Assembly (NCBI GenBank): GCA_937896835.1
Contig: CALBOJ010000063.1
Span: 1-29,908 of the forward strand
Length of the DNA stretch: 29,908 nucleotides
Source: an uncultured Collinsella sp.
GTDB taxonomy: Bacteria > Actinomycetota > Coriobacteriia > Coriobacteriales > Coriobacteriaceae
Direction: 5' to 3'
Shown here: positions 23,288 through 29,908 of the stretch, in pieces
Numbering within the stretch: the first letter of the stretch is position 1
How the letters are laid out: the number at the start of each line of letters is the position of its first letter
The notes under the pieces: generated by a model
What the model saw: the letters and a program-made list of their open reading frames with translations, nothing else
The model's database searches: none
What the model was told of the DNA's origin: nothing
Position numbers and translations under genes: made by a program

Positions 23288-24550
23288 CTAAGCGCTGTAG
23301 CCCATCGCTTGCAGGACAAACATAACAACCGTCAGCACCGTAATCACACCAATGGTCGCCCACGTGAGCACGTTCCATACGCGGCCGTTGCGGTTGGCGC
23401 CCATAATGTGACGGTCGGCGGCGATAACCACCTGGAACACCAGAACCACGGGCAGTAGCACGCCATTGATGACCTGCGAGGTCATCATAATCTGGAACAG
23501 ATCGACGCCGGGCATAAGCACCAGCACGGCAGAGATACCGATGATGGCCGTAATGATGCCGCGATAGACCGGGGCCTCGTCCCAGCTGCGGTCGGCACCG
23601 CGCTCCCAGCCAAATGCCTCGCAGATAGCGCTCGACGTAACGCCCGGCAGCACGCAGGCAGCCAAGAAGCTCGCCGCGACCAGGCCCGAGGCAAACAGTA
23701 CCGTAGACCACTGACCCGCAATAGGCTCCAGCGCGCGGGCAGCATCGGCAGCATCGCTGATCTGAATACCCGCCGGGAACAACACCGTGCCGGTCGTGAT
23801 GATAATAAAGCCGGCAATGATATCGGCAGCGATCGAGCCGCTCACGGTATCAATACGCTGCAGCACGATATCGTCCTCGCCCGCGTTCTTATCGACCACG
23901 TTGTTCTGCGCCAAGAAAATCATCCACGGCGCGATAGTGGTACCGATCGTTGCGACCACGAGCGACACGTAGCTGGGGTCATTTTGAATGTTGGGCACGA
24001 CCAGGTCGACCGCGACCTCACCCCAGTTGGGGCCAGCCATAAACGCGGCGACGATATAGGTCACGAACACGCAGCTCACCAGCAGCAGAATCTTCTCGAT
24101 GCGCTGGAAACTACCCGACATGGTAAGCATCCACACCAGCAGCGCCACCAACGGCACCGAGATGCTCGCCGGCACGCCAAAGAGAGCAAGGCCGCTGGCG
24201 ATGCCCGCAAACTCCGAAATGGTCACAGCCGTGTTGGCGATCAACAGCGCCGCCATGGCCAACACGCTCTTGCGCACGCCAAAGCGCTCGCGAATGAGCG
24301 ATGCCAGCCCCTTGCCCGTGACGCAGCCGCAGCGCGCCGCGGTCTCCTGCGTCACGATGAGCAGCACAGTCATGACGGGAAGCATCCAGAGCATCTTGTA
24401 GCCATAGCCGGCGCCCGCGCTGGAATACGTTGCAATGCCGCCGGCGTCATTGCCCGAAAGCGCCGCCAGCAGACCGGGACCCATAGCGCCAAAGATGGCC
24501 GCGATGGTCAACTTTTGCTTGGTGCCCGACTTTTGCTTGGTATCTTGCAC
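23288..24550 (-). CDS. NRAMP-family transporter, probable magnesium type (NRMT-like)
   Basis: 420 residues from GTG 24550, chosen because AGGTGG lies five bases upstream and the upstream gene ends eight bases before; an ATG at 24613 would overlap that gene by 55 bases with no ribosome binding site. Eleven hydrophobic segments fit the NRAMP fold. In helix 1 the metal motif DPGN reads DAGG (Asp35-Gly38). In helix 6 the methionine that gives transition-metal selectivity is Ala207 (TIAPW in place of VMPH). As I recall, these changes mark the SLC11 branch that carries magnesium, described from Eggerthella lenta, another member of Coriobacteriia. The gene before it encodes an MgtE-type magnesium sensor, which supports magnesium over manganese. 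It would act as a plasma-membrane divalent cation importer. Confidence 0.88.
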   Translation of the reverse strand: MQDTKQKSGTKQKLTIAAIFGAMGPGLLAALSGNDAGGIATYSSAGAGYGYKMLWMLPVMTVLLIVTQETAARCGCVTGKGLASLIRERFGVRKSVLAMAALLIANTAVTISEFAGIASGLALFGVPASISVPLVALLVWMLTMSGSFQRIEKILLLVSCVFVTYIVAAFMAGPNWGEVAVDLVVPNIQNDPSYVSLVVATIGTTIAPWMIFLAQNNVVDKNAGEDDIVLQRIDTVSGSIAADIIAGFIIITTGTVLFPAGIQISDAADAARALEPIAGQWSTVLFASGLVAASFLAACVLPGVTSSAICEAFGWERGADRSWDEAPVYRGIITAIIGISAVLVLMPGVDLFQIMMTSQVINGVLLPVVLVFQVVIAADRHIMGANRNGRVWNVLTWATIGVITVLTVVMFVLQAMGYSA

Positions 24551-24558
24551 GCGACCAC

Positions 24559-26403
24559 CTAACCCATGACCGACATGGTGAGCAGCACCGCAGCGACGCA
24601 GTACGCTACGCACGAGATCATGACGGCAATAACGTTCATGGCGGTGCCCGACGTGTTGAGGTCATGCTCGTCACGCCAGAACAGCACCATCAGGTAAATC
24701 ACGGCGCTCATGTTGCCAATCAGACAGACGATGGCCGCGATGTTAAAGCACCCGGTAAAGAGTTGCTCCTCAAACATGGACGCATCGGGGAACGCAGCGG
24801 TGCGCACCAGCTGGGCGCACAGGTAGGTCACGAGTGACAGAATCAGGCCCATGCCCGTGCTCTGGAAGAAGAACCCCAGATACGGCTTGGGCTCATCGTC
24901 GTGACCGTCATACTCCAGGAAGTAGTTCTTGACGAACGACACCATGCGCGAGGCCGCCAGCAGCACGAGCGGCATGGCGCACATGGGGAACACCACCAGA
25001 TGCGCGGAGCCGAGCGCCGTTCCCAGCACGGTCGCCATGATGCACGACGCGATGCCCCATACAACAACCCAGTACTGGCGATGCACGAACCAGCTGAGCA
25101 CGTTCGTCGAGTCGTCCGACGCGCTATCGCCCGAGCCGACACCGGCGATCTGCAGGTCCTCCTGATGCTCCTCGGCAATAACGTCCATGGCGTCGTCGAA
25201 GGTTACGATACCCAGGATATGACGGTTCTCGTCGCAGACAGGGATGGCAACCAGGTCGTACTTGGTCATCTCGTCCGTTACGTCTTCCTGGTCCTCGTCG
25301 GGCGACACATAGACCAGGTCGCGATAGGCCAGCTGACCCAGCGTGGCGTCGCGGTCGGCTACGATCAGCGTTCGCAGCGAAAGCACACCGGTCAGCATGC
25401 CGCTCGGATCCTCGGTATAGACGTAGTAGACGCTCTCGAAGTCCTCGTCGAGCTCGCGAATCGCCTCGATGGCGTCACCGACCGTTGCCGTGGCAGGCAG
25501 GGAGACAAACTCCGAGGTCATGATGCGGCCGGCGGTGTTGTCCTCATACCCCAGCAGGTTACGAATCGCCTTCTCCTCCTTGACGCCCATCAGGCGCAGG
25601 AGCTTCTCGGCCTTCTCGTAATCAAGCTCGTCGATCAGGTCGGCAGCGTCGTCCGGGTCCATCATGGCCAGCATCGACGATGCGTCCGTGTCGGACAGGC
25701 CCTCGAGCATCTCGGTCATAAGCTCGTCGTCATCGAACTCCGAGATAGCTTCGGCTGCCTGGGCGGTATCGAGCTGCGCAAACACCTGCGCACGCAGACG
25801 CGGGTCGAGCTGCTCGATAATGTCGGCGATGTCGGCAGGGTGCAGCTCGCCGAGCGTCTTGTGCGACACCGAGAGTTGAATGTTCTTGGTCGAGCGGTCG
25901 AGCAGGTCCATGTAGGACCAAGCGATGATGTCCTCGCTGAGCGGCTTGCCCAGGTGCTTCATAAAGCCTTCGACGATATGCTCGAGCGCGGGGCTGATGG
26001 CGCGTAGCAGACCGCGAGCACCGACCTCGGCGCCCAGCAGGCGCAGCTGGTTTTCGCCCGACATGGAAAACTTGATGTCGTTGACGCGCACGACCTTCAT
26101 GCCCTGCGTGTCGACAATCTGCTTGTTGAGCACGTCGCGGGCAAGCAGGAGTTCGGTCGGCTGCAGGTACGAGAAGCGAATATTGGTGGCAGACGTGTTG
26201 AGATACACGCCCGTCTCGTCGATACGGTCGACCCATTTGCGCCAGCTGATCATAAACGGCGTCTTGCCGGGGCCGCGGAACGCGAGCGACGTCACGTGCG
26301 GAAAAACTTCGCCGGTAGCAATGCCAAAATCGTTGACCACGCCGAGCTTTTCGCCGTCGACGTCCAAGACCGGCAATTTGAGCATCTCACTCAGATAATT
26401 CAA
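24559..26403 (-). CDS. PRC-barrel / MgtE-N / CBS-CBS protein with a non-MgtE membrane domain
   Basis: 614 residues from TTG 26403 (GGGGAG six bases upstream), or 608 from ATG 26385. In order: PRC-barrel-like segments (about 8-75 and 88-135); the MgtE N-terminal helical domain (about 183-292, LHPADIADIIEQLDP to NLLGYEDNTAGRIMT); two CBS domains (about 296-352 and 361-415); then about five membrane helices (444-465, 467-488, 511-532, 551-575, 588-611). The membrane part lacks the MgtE pore signatures (no GGNAGxQ, no conserved pore Asp pattern), so it is probably not a channel of that family. In MgtE the N and CBS domains bind magnesium and gate the pore. Here the same sensor probably controls the NRAMP protein encoded eight bases downstream, or forms an unknown exporter. 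Acidic surface residues are abundant. Confidence 0.88.
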   Translation of the reverse strand: MNYLSEMLKLPVLDVDGEKLGVVNDFGIATGEVFPHVTSLAFRGPGKTPFMISWRKWVDRIDETGVYLNTSATNIRFSYLQPTELLLARDVLNKQIVDTQGMKVVRVNDIKFSMSGENQLRLLGAEVGARGLLRAISPALEHIVEGFMKHLGKPLSEDIIAWSYMDLLDRSTKNIQLSVSHKTLGELHPADIADIIEQLDPRLRAQVFAQLDTAQAAEAISEFDDDELMTEMLEGLSDTDASSMLAMMDPDDAADLIDELDYEKAEKLLRLMGVKEEKAIRNLLGYEDNTAGRIMTSEFVSLPATATVGDAIEAIRELDEDFESVYYVYTEDPSGMLTGVLSLRTLIVADRDATLGQLAYRDLVYVSPDEDQEDVTDEMTKYDLVAIPVCDENRHILGIVTFDDAMDVIAEEHQEDLQIAGVGSGDSASDDSTNVLSWFVHRQYWVVVWGIASCIMATVLGTALGSAHLVVFPMCAMPLVLLAASRMVSFVKNYFLEYDGHDDEPKPYLGFFFQSTGMGLILSLVTYLCAQLVRTAAFPDASMFEEQLFTGCFNIAAIVCLIGNMSAVIYLMVLFWRDEHDLNTSGTAMNVIAVMISCVAYCVAAVLLTMSVMG

Positions 26404-26419
26404 TGGTGCTCCCCATCAT
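26387..26419 (-). other. Ten-codon upstream ORF overlapping the start of the magnesium-sensor gene
   Basis: ATGATG at 26419 is preceded by GGAGGAATA, the best ribosome binding site in this leader, and reads MMGSTIELSE then TGA. It overlaps the TTG start of the main frame in a different frame, and its TGA is one base before the in-frame ATG at 26385 (TGAGATG). This arrangement would let the short peptide control re-initiation on the main gene. It could equally be an accident of a misassigned start; conservation would decide. Confidence 0.4.
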
Positions 26420-26731
26420 TATTCCTCCGGACGCGGCCGCGCGTGCGGCGTCCGGGGGCTTCTGGATATGTATACGCATGCGCGGACGGCACGCCGCTCG
26501 ACGCTTACACCCCGTGCATGCGCAAAAAGCACCTGCATGGGGTCATCGACTGTATGGTCGAGGTTTGGATTTCACCTGTAACCTTTCTCTTGACCCTCAT
26601 TAACCGCAGTAACTATAGCATCAGCATCGCCCTGCGGCATCGAATTTATGCGCTGCACATTGCAGGCATACCAAACGCTGACGTATCCGTGACATAGCCC
26701 TTGGGGACGTTCTTAAACGACTACCCAATGA
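26404..26731 (-). promoter_or_regulatory. 328-base leader region of the magnesium operon
   Basis: No gene is supported here. Read on the minus strand the region can fold into several stems. CCCCATGCAGGTGC pairs with GCGCATGCACGGGG around five T (26510-26542). TCGAC pairs with GTCGA (26546-26561). CCGGACGC pairs with GCGTCCGG (26427-26455) and ends in the GGAGG ribosome binding site, which CC at 26457-26458 can also cover. This length and structure suggest a regulated 5' untranslated region. I looked for the M-box (ykoK) magnesium riboswitch and the Mn yybP-ykoY pattern and did not find their conserved strings. A hairpin repeat occupies 26695-26723 at the far end. Confidence 0.5.
26695..26723. 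repeat. Short hairpin repeat, copy 3 (inverted orientation)
   Basis: Read on the minus strand, TAGTCGTT, the loop TAAGAACGTCCCC and AAGGGCTA reproduce copy 1 (8600-8628) over 23 bases. The right arm has diverged, but most pairs remain through a G/T wobble. It lies between the NodB-like gene stop and the magnesium operon leader. Confidence 0.6.
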
Positions 26732-28138
26732 CTACTCTGTGGTGTCATCGTCCTCGGCAAGTTGGGGGAACACGGCGTTTTTGGGCATGGAAACCTTGGT
26801 GAGCGAGGTGAGCTTTTTGCTCAGCGACGTGTCCGTCTTGACCAGGTCGCTGAGCGTCACGATCTTGTAGCCGTCGGCGACAAGGCCGTCGATAATCTGC
26901 GGCAGCGCCTCGAGCGTCTGCTCGGCGCATTCGTCTCTATCGGTGAGCAACACAATATTGCCCGGCGTCACCGAATCGAGCACCGTCGAGACCTGCTCGT
27001 CGGCACCGTTGAGCAGCCAGTCGCCCGAGTCAATATTCCACGAGACCACGGCGGAAACCAGGTCCATCGCATCAATCCAGTTTTGCTCGTCAAAGGCAGC
27101 GTAGGGGGCGCGCAGCAGCATCGTCTTCACGCCGGTCGCCGACTTAATCGCATCGGTGCCTTTCGTGATTTGCTCGCGTACCGCCTCACGGTCCTGACCC
27201 TTGAGCGAATCGTCGCTGTAGCTGTTGGATCCGATTTCGCACCCGGCATCGACAATCGCCTTGGCCGTGGCGGACGAGGCCTCGACCGCATCGCCCGAAA
27301 GGAAGAACGTCGCGGTGACGCCCTTTTCCTTGAGCACCTGCAAGATCTGCTTGGTCGCTCCGCTCGGGCCCTCATCAAACGTCAGCGCCACGTACTTTTT
27401 GTTGCCCTTGGGCGCCACGCTGGCGCACGCAACGACGCAATCGGTGGCGGGCACGACCTCGCCGCGGTCCTGCGTCTTGCCCGACTGCTCACCAACCCAC
27501 ACCTCGGAGCGGCCCTGGACACCCCACGTCTGCACATACTCGATAGCGCCCGTGCCCTCGACCTTGAGCTTGGGCTCGATAACCGTAGCCTGAACCTCGT
27601 GCTTCTCGTAGGTGTTACGGCCATCCTTGACCGTCACCTTCTCGCCGCCCTCAAGTTCGCGGCTTTTCCACTTACCCTGTTTTATGCGCTTGCCGTCCAC
27701 CTTAACCGACAGCTTTTCGCCGCCATAGCGGGTCAGCACGCTGTCATCGACGGCTAGCAGGTCGCCTGCGTCGTAGGCGTCAGTCAACTCCTGGTCGTCG
27801 ATGAGATTCTGCAGCGTAGAGCCCACGCGCACCGCGGTCTTCTGGCCGTTGAGCTCCACGTCCACGCTGCGGTTGACGTAGCCCACGACGGCAGCGATAA
27901 ACAGCACGAGCGCACAGCCCACGGCGATAAGCGCATAGGGCAGACGGGACGGTCGGCGCGGCGAGCGCCCGTTGCCGATGCGCGCACTGCGATCGCTAAA
28001 CCCGCGGCTATGGTTGAGGTACATCGCGCCGGGCTTACGGTGACGCTTGCGCTGACCGCTGGGCAGCTGCCCCAGATCGCGACGCGCCGTCGGACGCGTA
28101 CCCGAACGCCCGTTTAAGTTGGATCCGTTTTGGCGCAT
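26732..28138 (-). CDS. Membrane-anchored NodB-fold protein, probable catalytically dead deacetylase
   Basis: 468 residues, ATG preceded by GGGAGGG. A basic cytosolic tail (1-66) and one membrane helix (67-88) orient the rest outside. Residues about 91-150 look like a DUF348 (YabE-type) ubiquitin-like domain, and about 178-225 like a small G5-type strand region. The polysaccharide-deacetylase fold follows (about 247-435). Its motifs are altered: TFDEGP (Asp255, Glu256) in place of TFDDGP; SNSYSDD (Asn305, Asp309) where two zinc histidines belong in NHTYSH; RAPYA in place of RPPYG; and LLTD (Thr399) in place of LLHD. With all three histidines gone, normal metal-dependent peptidoglycan or chitin deacetylation is unlikely. 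A glycan-binding or regulatory role is inferred. Confidence 0.88.
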   Translation of the reverse strand: MRQNGSNLNGRSGTRPTARRDLGQLPSGQRKRHRKPGAMYLNHSRGFSDRSARIGNGRSPRRPSRLPYALIAVGCALVLFIAAVVGYVNRSVDVELNGQKTAVRVGSTLQNLIDDQELTDAYDAGDLLAVDDSVLTRYGGEKLSVKVDGKRIKQGKWKSRELEGGEKVTVKDGRNTYEKHEVQATVIEPKLKVEGTGAIEYVQTWGVQGRSEVWVGEQSGKTQDRGEVVPATDCVVACASVAPKGNKKYVALTFDEGPSGATKQILQVLKEKGVTATFFLSGDAVEASSATAKAIVDAGCEIGSNSYSDDSLKGQDREAVREQITKGTDAIKSATGVKTMLLRAPYAAFDEQNWIDAMDLVSAVVSWNIDSGDWLLNGADEQVSTVLDSVTPGNIVLLTDRDECAEQTLEALPQIIDGLVADGYKIVTLSDLVKTDTSLSKKLTSLTKVSMPKNAVFPQLAEDDDTTE

Positions 28139-28159
28139 GTGCCCTCCCCCATAAACACA

Positions 28160-28189
28160 GCAAGCCGGAGCAACAGGTCTCCGGCTTGC
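28160..28189 (-). terminator. Terminator-like hairpin after the PRC-barrel gene
   Basis: GCAAGCCGGAG (28160-28170) and CTCCGGCTTGC (28179-28189) pair perfectly around eight bases. On the minus strand TGTGTTTATG follows, a weak T tract. It lies between the PRC-barrel stop and the NodB-like gene start. Confidence 0.7.
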
Positions 28190-28210
28190 CTCCCATCATT
28201 TGGTACGTCG

Positions 28211-28966
28211 CTATTTTGTAGCTTTTGACGAGCCTCCGCTCGCCTTTTGGTATTCGTCCTTAAAGGCCTTGAACATGCCGCGCGTCTTACCGAGCTGCTT
28301 GCCCAGTGCGCGACTGCCCTTGTCCACGGCAACCGATCCCTTGTCATCGAGCACCTTGGCGCCCTTCTTGACCTTATCGCCCACCACGACACTGGCCTCG
28401 GCAGCCTTGGCGGCCGCGCCGCCCGAATACCCGAGCGCCTTGACCTCGTCCGAGACAATCATCGCGCCGTTCTCGTAGCCACGCAGCATCGTCGGCGGCA
28501 CCTGCGTGTCACCAACCAAAACACTCGAAGCAGCACCGGCGGTCACATAGAATGCCTGCACGATGCCCGAGCGCGGCTTGAACTCGACGTCCGAGCAATA
28601 GCCCACGACGTCGCCCGATTCCGTGCGCACGTCCATACCGACCCAGATGATGCAATCGTCCAGGTTGATGTCGAGGCGCTTGGCGGCGGCGGCATCGTAC
28701 GTGTCCTTGACGTCATCGACCGCAATGGCGCCCTCGTAGACACCAATGGCGTCGAGCGCTACGAATCGGTCGGGACGCTCGATCATGCCCGCGATATCGG
28801 GCTGGCGGACCATAAAGCCGACCACGCGCGTACCGCCCGGGGTAAAGACCGGAAAGTGAATCTTTCCGAGCTTTTTAGGGCTGCGCGGTGTGCCGTCCTT
28901 TTTGGTGCGCTTGTCCTCGGTAGGCTTGCGATAGATCTTGGCGCCGACAAAATCCCCAGCGCGCAT
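28211..28966 (-). CDS. PRC-barrel domain protein
   Basis: 251 residues, soluble. The N-terminal PRC-barrel-like part is about 6-80 (GKIHFPVFTPGGTRVVGFMVRQPDI) and a second PRC-like segment about 85-150 (LDINLDDCIIWVGMDVRTESGDVVGYCSDVEF), then a lysine-rich tail (about 185-251; GDKVKKGAKVLDDKGSVAVDK, FKAFKDEYQKASG) that may bind acidic partners such as nucleic acid or membrane phosphate. PRC barrels occur in RNA-processing and membrane-associated proteins; no enzyme activity can be inferred. Its ATG shares one base with the stop of the YtxH gene (TAATG), so the two are translationally coupled. A PRC-like module also begins the magnesium-sensor protein encoded downstream, but the two look only distantly alike. 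Confidence 0.85.
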   Translation of the reverse strand: MRAGDFVGAKIYRKPTEDKRTKKDGTPRSPKKLGKIHFPVFTPGGTRVVGFMVRQPDIAGMIERPDRFVALDAIGVYEGAIAVDDVKDTYDAAAAKRLDINLDDCIIWVGMDVRTESGDVVGYCSDVEFKPRSGIVQAFYVTAGAASSVLVGDTQVPPTMLRGYENGAMIVSDEVKALGYSGGAAAKAAEASVVVGDKVKKGAKVLDDKGSVAVDKGSRALGKQLGKTRGMFKAFKDEYQKASGGSSKATK

Positions 28967-29355
28967 TATGCCTCGGTCGAGGGCTCCGCAGCCTCGGTAT
29001 CAGCCTCGACGGCGTTCTCCACCACGACGTCGGCGGCAGGCGTCACGTTGCCGCCCGAAATGGCGTCGTTGAGCTGCTCGCGCAGCTGGTCCATGCGCTC
29101 GCGGGCCAGGTCGACCTTGGCGCGCAGGTCGTCGGTCTTGGCGTCGACCATCGGGCCAAAGTCATTCACCGCGGCACGGGCCTCCTCGGCGCTGTGCTCG
29201 TAGGTGTCGCGCATATTGTCCCAGGCGTCGTTGGCGATATCGGCAGCCATGGCGCGGGTCTCGGCGCCCGAGCGCGGGGCCAGAGCAACACCGATAATAG
29301 CGCCGGCAGCGGCACCAAAAAGTGCGCCGGAGACAAAGCTGAAAGTCTTACCCAT
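28966..29355 (-). CDS. YtxH domain protein
   Basis: 129 residues from ATG 29355 (MGKTFSFVSG), with GAGAGG seven bases upstream; an ATG two codons earlier is too close to that site. One glycine-rich hydrophobic helix (about 5-27, GALFGAAAGAIIGVALAPRSG) is the YtxH hallmark, followed by an amphipathic helical region (30-95) and an acidic, Ala/Val/Glu-rich tail. YtxH proteins are general-stress or envelope proteins of unknown mechanism. Operon with the PRC-barrel gene through a TAATG overlap. The promoter has a perfect TATAAT at 29412-29407. Confidence 0.85.
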   Translation of the reverse strand: MGKTFSFVSGALFGAAAGAIIGVALAPRSGAETRAMAADIANDAWDNMRDTYEHSAEEARAAVNDFGPMVDAKTDDLRAKVDLARERMDQLREQLNDAISGGNVTPAADVVVENAVEADTEAAEPSTEA

Positions 29356-29372
29356 GATCATTCCTCTCCTGC

Positions 29373-29412
29373 GGGCACGTCGGTGCCCACCGTTTGAATG
29401 CTGTCCATTATA
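29373..29412 (-). promoter_or_regulatory. YtxH promoter -10 and leader hairpin
   Basis: TATAAT (29412-29407 on the minus strand) is a consensus -10, but no good -35 stands 16-18 bases upstream, so activation or an alternative sigma factor is possible. In the leader GGGCAC (29373-29378) pairs with GTGCCC (29383-29388), right before the ribosome binding site at 29362-29370. Confidence 0.5.
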
Positions 29413-29491
29413 CCCGCAGCGCATCACTTGCCGCTCCGCTCATCTGCGTACGGCAAAGACGCAGGTACGTGATGGTGATAAACGCGTAGGC

Positions 29492-29908
29492 CTACTCCTG
29501 GGGCATAGCCGGCATGGCCACCGTGGCACCCGGGTCCTCGCCGGCGCCGTCCACGAGCGGCAGGCCGCCCTCATGCGCAGGTCCTACCGGAACCGTCGCC
29601 GCACCGCCAAAGACGGCAGCGGAGGCCTCGTGGTTCTCGGCAACCGCGCCCTCGGTATCAATCGCCACCTGGGGCTCGTCGTCAAAGTTGGGGACGCCCT
29701 GGGGCTCGGTGGGAACGGGCTCGGCGGTCGCATCGGCAACGGGCTCGGCGTCGACCGGCACATCGCCCTCGTCAGCGCCCTCGTCCTCGGCAGCATCTTC
29801 GCCGTTCGCAGCGGCGACGGCCTCGTGAGGATCCTTGCCCTCGGCCTCGGCGCGCATGCCCAGCACCAGGTTGCGCAGGCCCGCGACCGTGCCTTCCACG
29901 TCGGGGGC
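29492..29908 (-). CDS. C-terminal part of an acidic, low-complexity protein (cut by the window end)
   Basis: 138 codons are visible and the frame is open to the window edge, so the gene begins beyond it. An in-frame GTG at 29899 is probably internal. The first visible residues (APDVEGTVAGLRNLVLGMRAEAEGKD) may end a folded domain. The rest is a disordered tail rich in Ala, Glu, Pro, Asp and Val, with repeated VPVDAEPVADATAEPVPTEP-type text, and no membrane segment. I do not recognise the family. A 64-base spacer separates it from the YtxH promoter. Confidence 0.6.
   Translation of the reverse strand, partial: APDVEGTVAGLRNLVLGMRAEAEGKDPHEAVAAANGEDAAEDEGADEGDVPVDAEPVADATAEPVPTEPQGVPNFDDEPQVAIDTEGAVAENHEASAAVFGGAATVPVGPAHEGGLPLVDGAGEDPGATVAMPAMPQE

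Noticed and set aside
26404..26700. M-box or other known metal riboswitch in the leader of the magnesium operon
   Set aside because: Stems are present, but I could not find the conserved strings of the M-box (ykoK), the yybP-ykoY manganese element or the NiCo element. A covariance-model search is needed to exclude a divergent form.

Overview
The window looks like a chromosomal segment of a high-GC actinobacterium. Gene content, GC-rich codon use and the style of the intergenic repeats suggest the class Coriobacteriia, most likely Collinsella or a close relative. This is recognition from memory, since no marker gene such as rRNA is present. There is no prophage, insertion sequence, tRNA, rRNA or CRISPR array. 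Twenty-four genes are supported, the last one cut by the window end.

Layout. (1) 119-4407, plus strand: a zinc-ribbon/SPFH cluster (DUF4428 protein, two-pass zinc-ribbon membrane protein, SPFH protein with two zinc ribbons, lipoprotein). It resembles part of the Bacillus ydjFGHI membrane-stress set. (2) 8513-4517, minus: a translationally coupled signalling operon made of a 7TM kinase-like sensor without a recognisable ATPase domain, a true histidine kinase and a LuxR-type response regulator. (3) 10285-8855, minus: a GH1 6-phospho-beta-glucosidase with its own promoter and terminator. (4) 11275-10631 and 11908-11420, minus: a DUF4867 protein and luxS. (5) 20340-12061, minus: sugar and nucleoside catabolism. 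Ribokinase and nucleoside hydrolase form one pair. A LacI regulator stands next to an operon of a fucose/arabinose-isomerase-like enzyme, a split transketolase and a glycerol-kinase-like FGGY kinase; this cassette would suit a branched or unusual pentose such as D-apiose. (6) 20528-22744, plus: an OafA/OatA-like acyltransferase with an SGNH domain. (7) 26403-23288, minus: a probable magnesium operon. An MgtE-type sensor module (MgtE-N plus two CBS domains) sits on a membrane domain that is not MgtE, followed by an NRAMP protein whose metal site looks like the magnesium-type (NRMT) branch. Its leader has a hairpin that can cover the ribosome binding site and a 10-codon upstream ORF. (8) 28138-26732, minus: a membrane-anchored NodB-fold protein that has lost the metal-binding histidines. 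(9) 29908-28211, minus: envelope/stress-type small proteins (YtxH, PRC-barrel) and an acidic partial protein.

The intergenic DNA is rich in repeats: a tandem pair of hairpins on an 80-bp period (10481-10622), a hairpin family with an almost invariant 13-base loop and changing stems (8600, 8740, 26695), a 228-bp element with 34-bp inverted ends (22977-23204) and several long perfect inverted repeats. The strongest leads for new biology are the magnesium operon with its leader, the NodB pseudoenzyme, the split-transketolase sugar cassette, the kinase-like partner in the three-gene signalling operon, and the hairpin repeat families.
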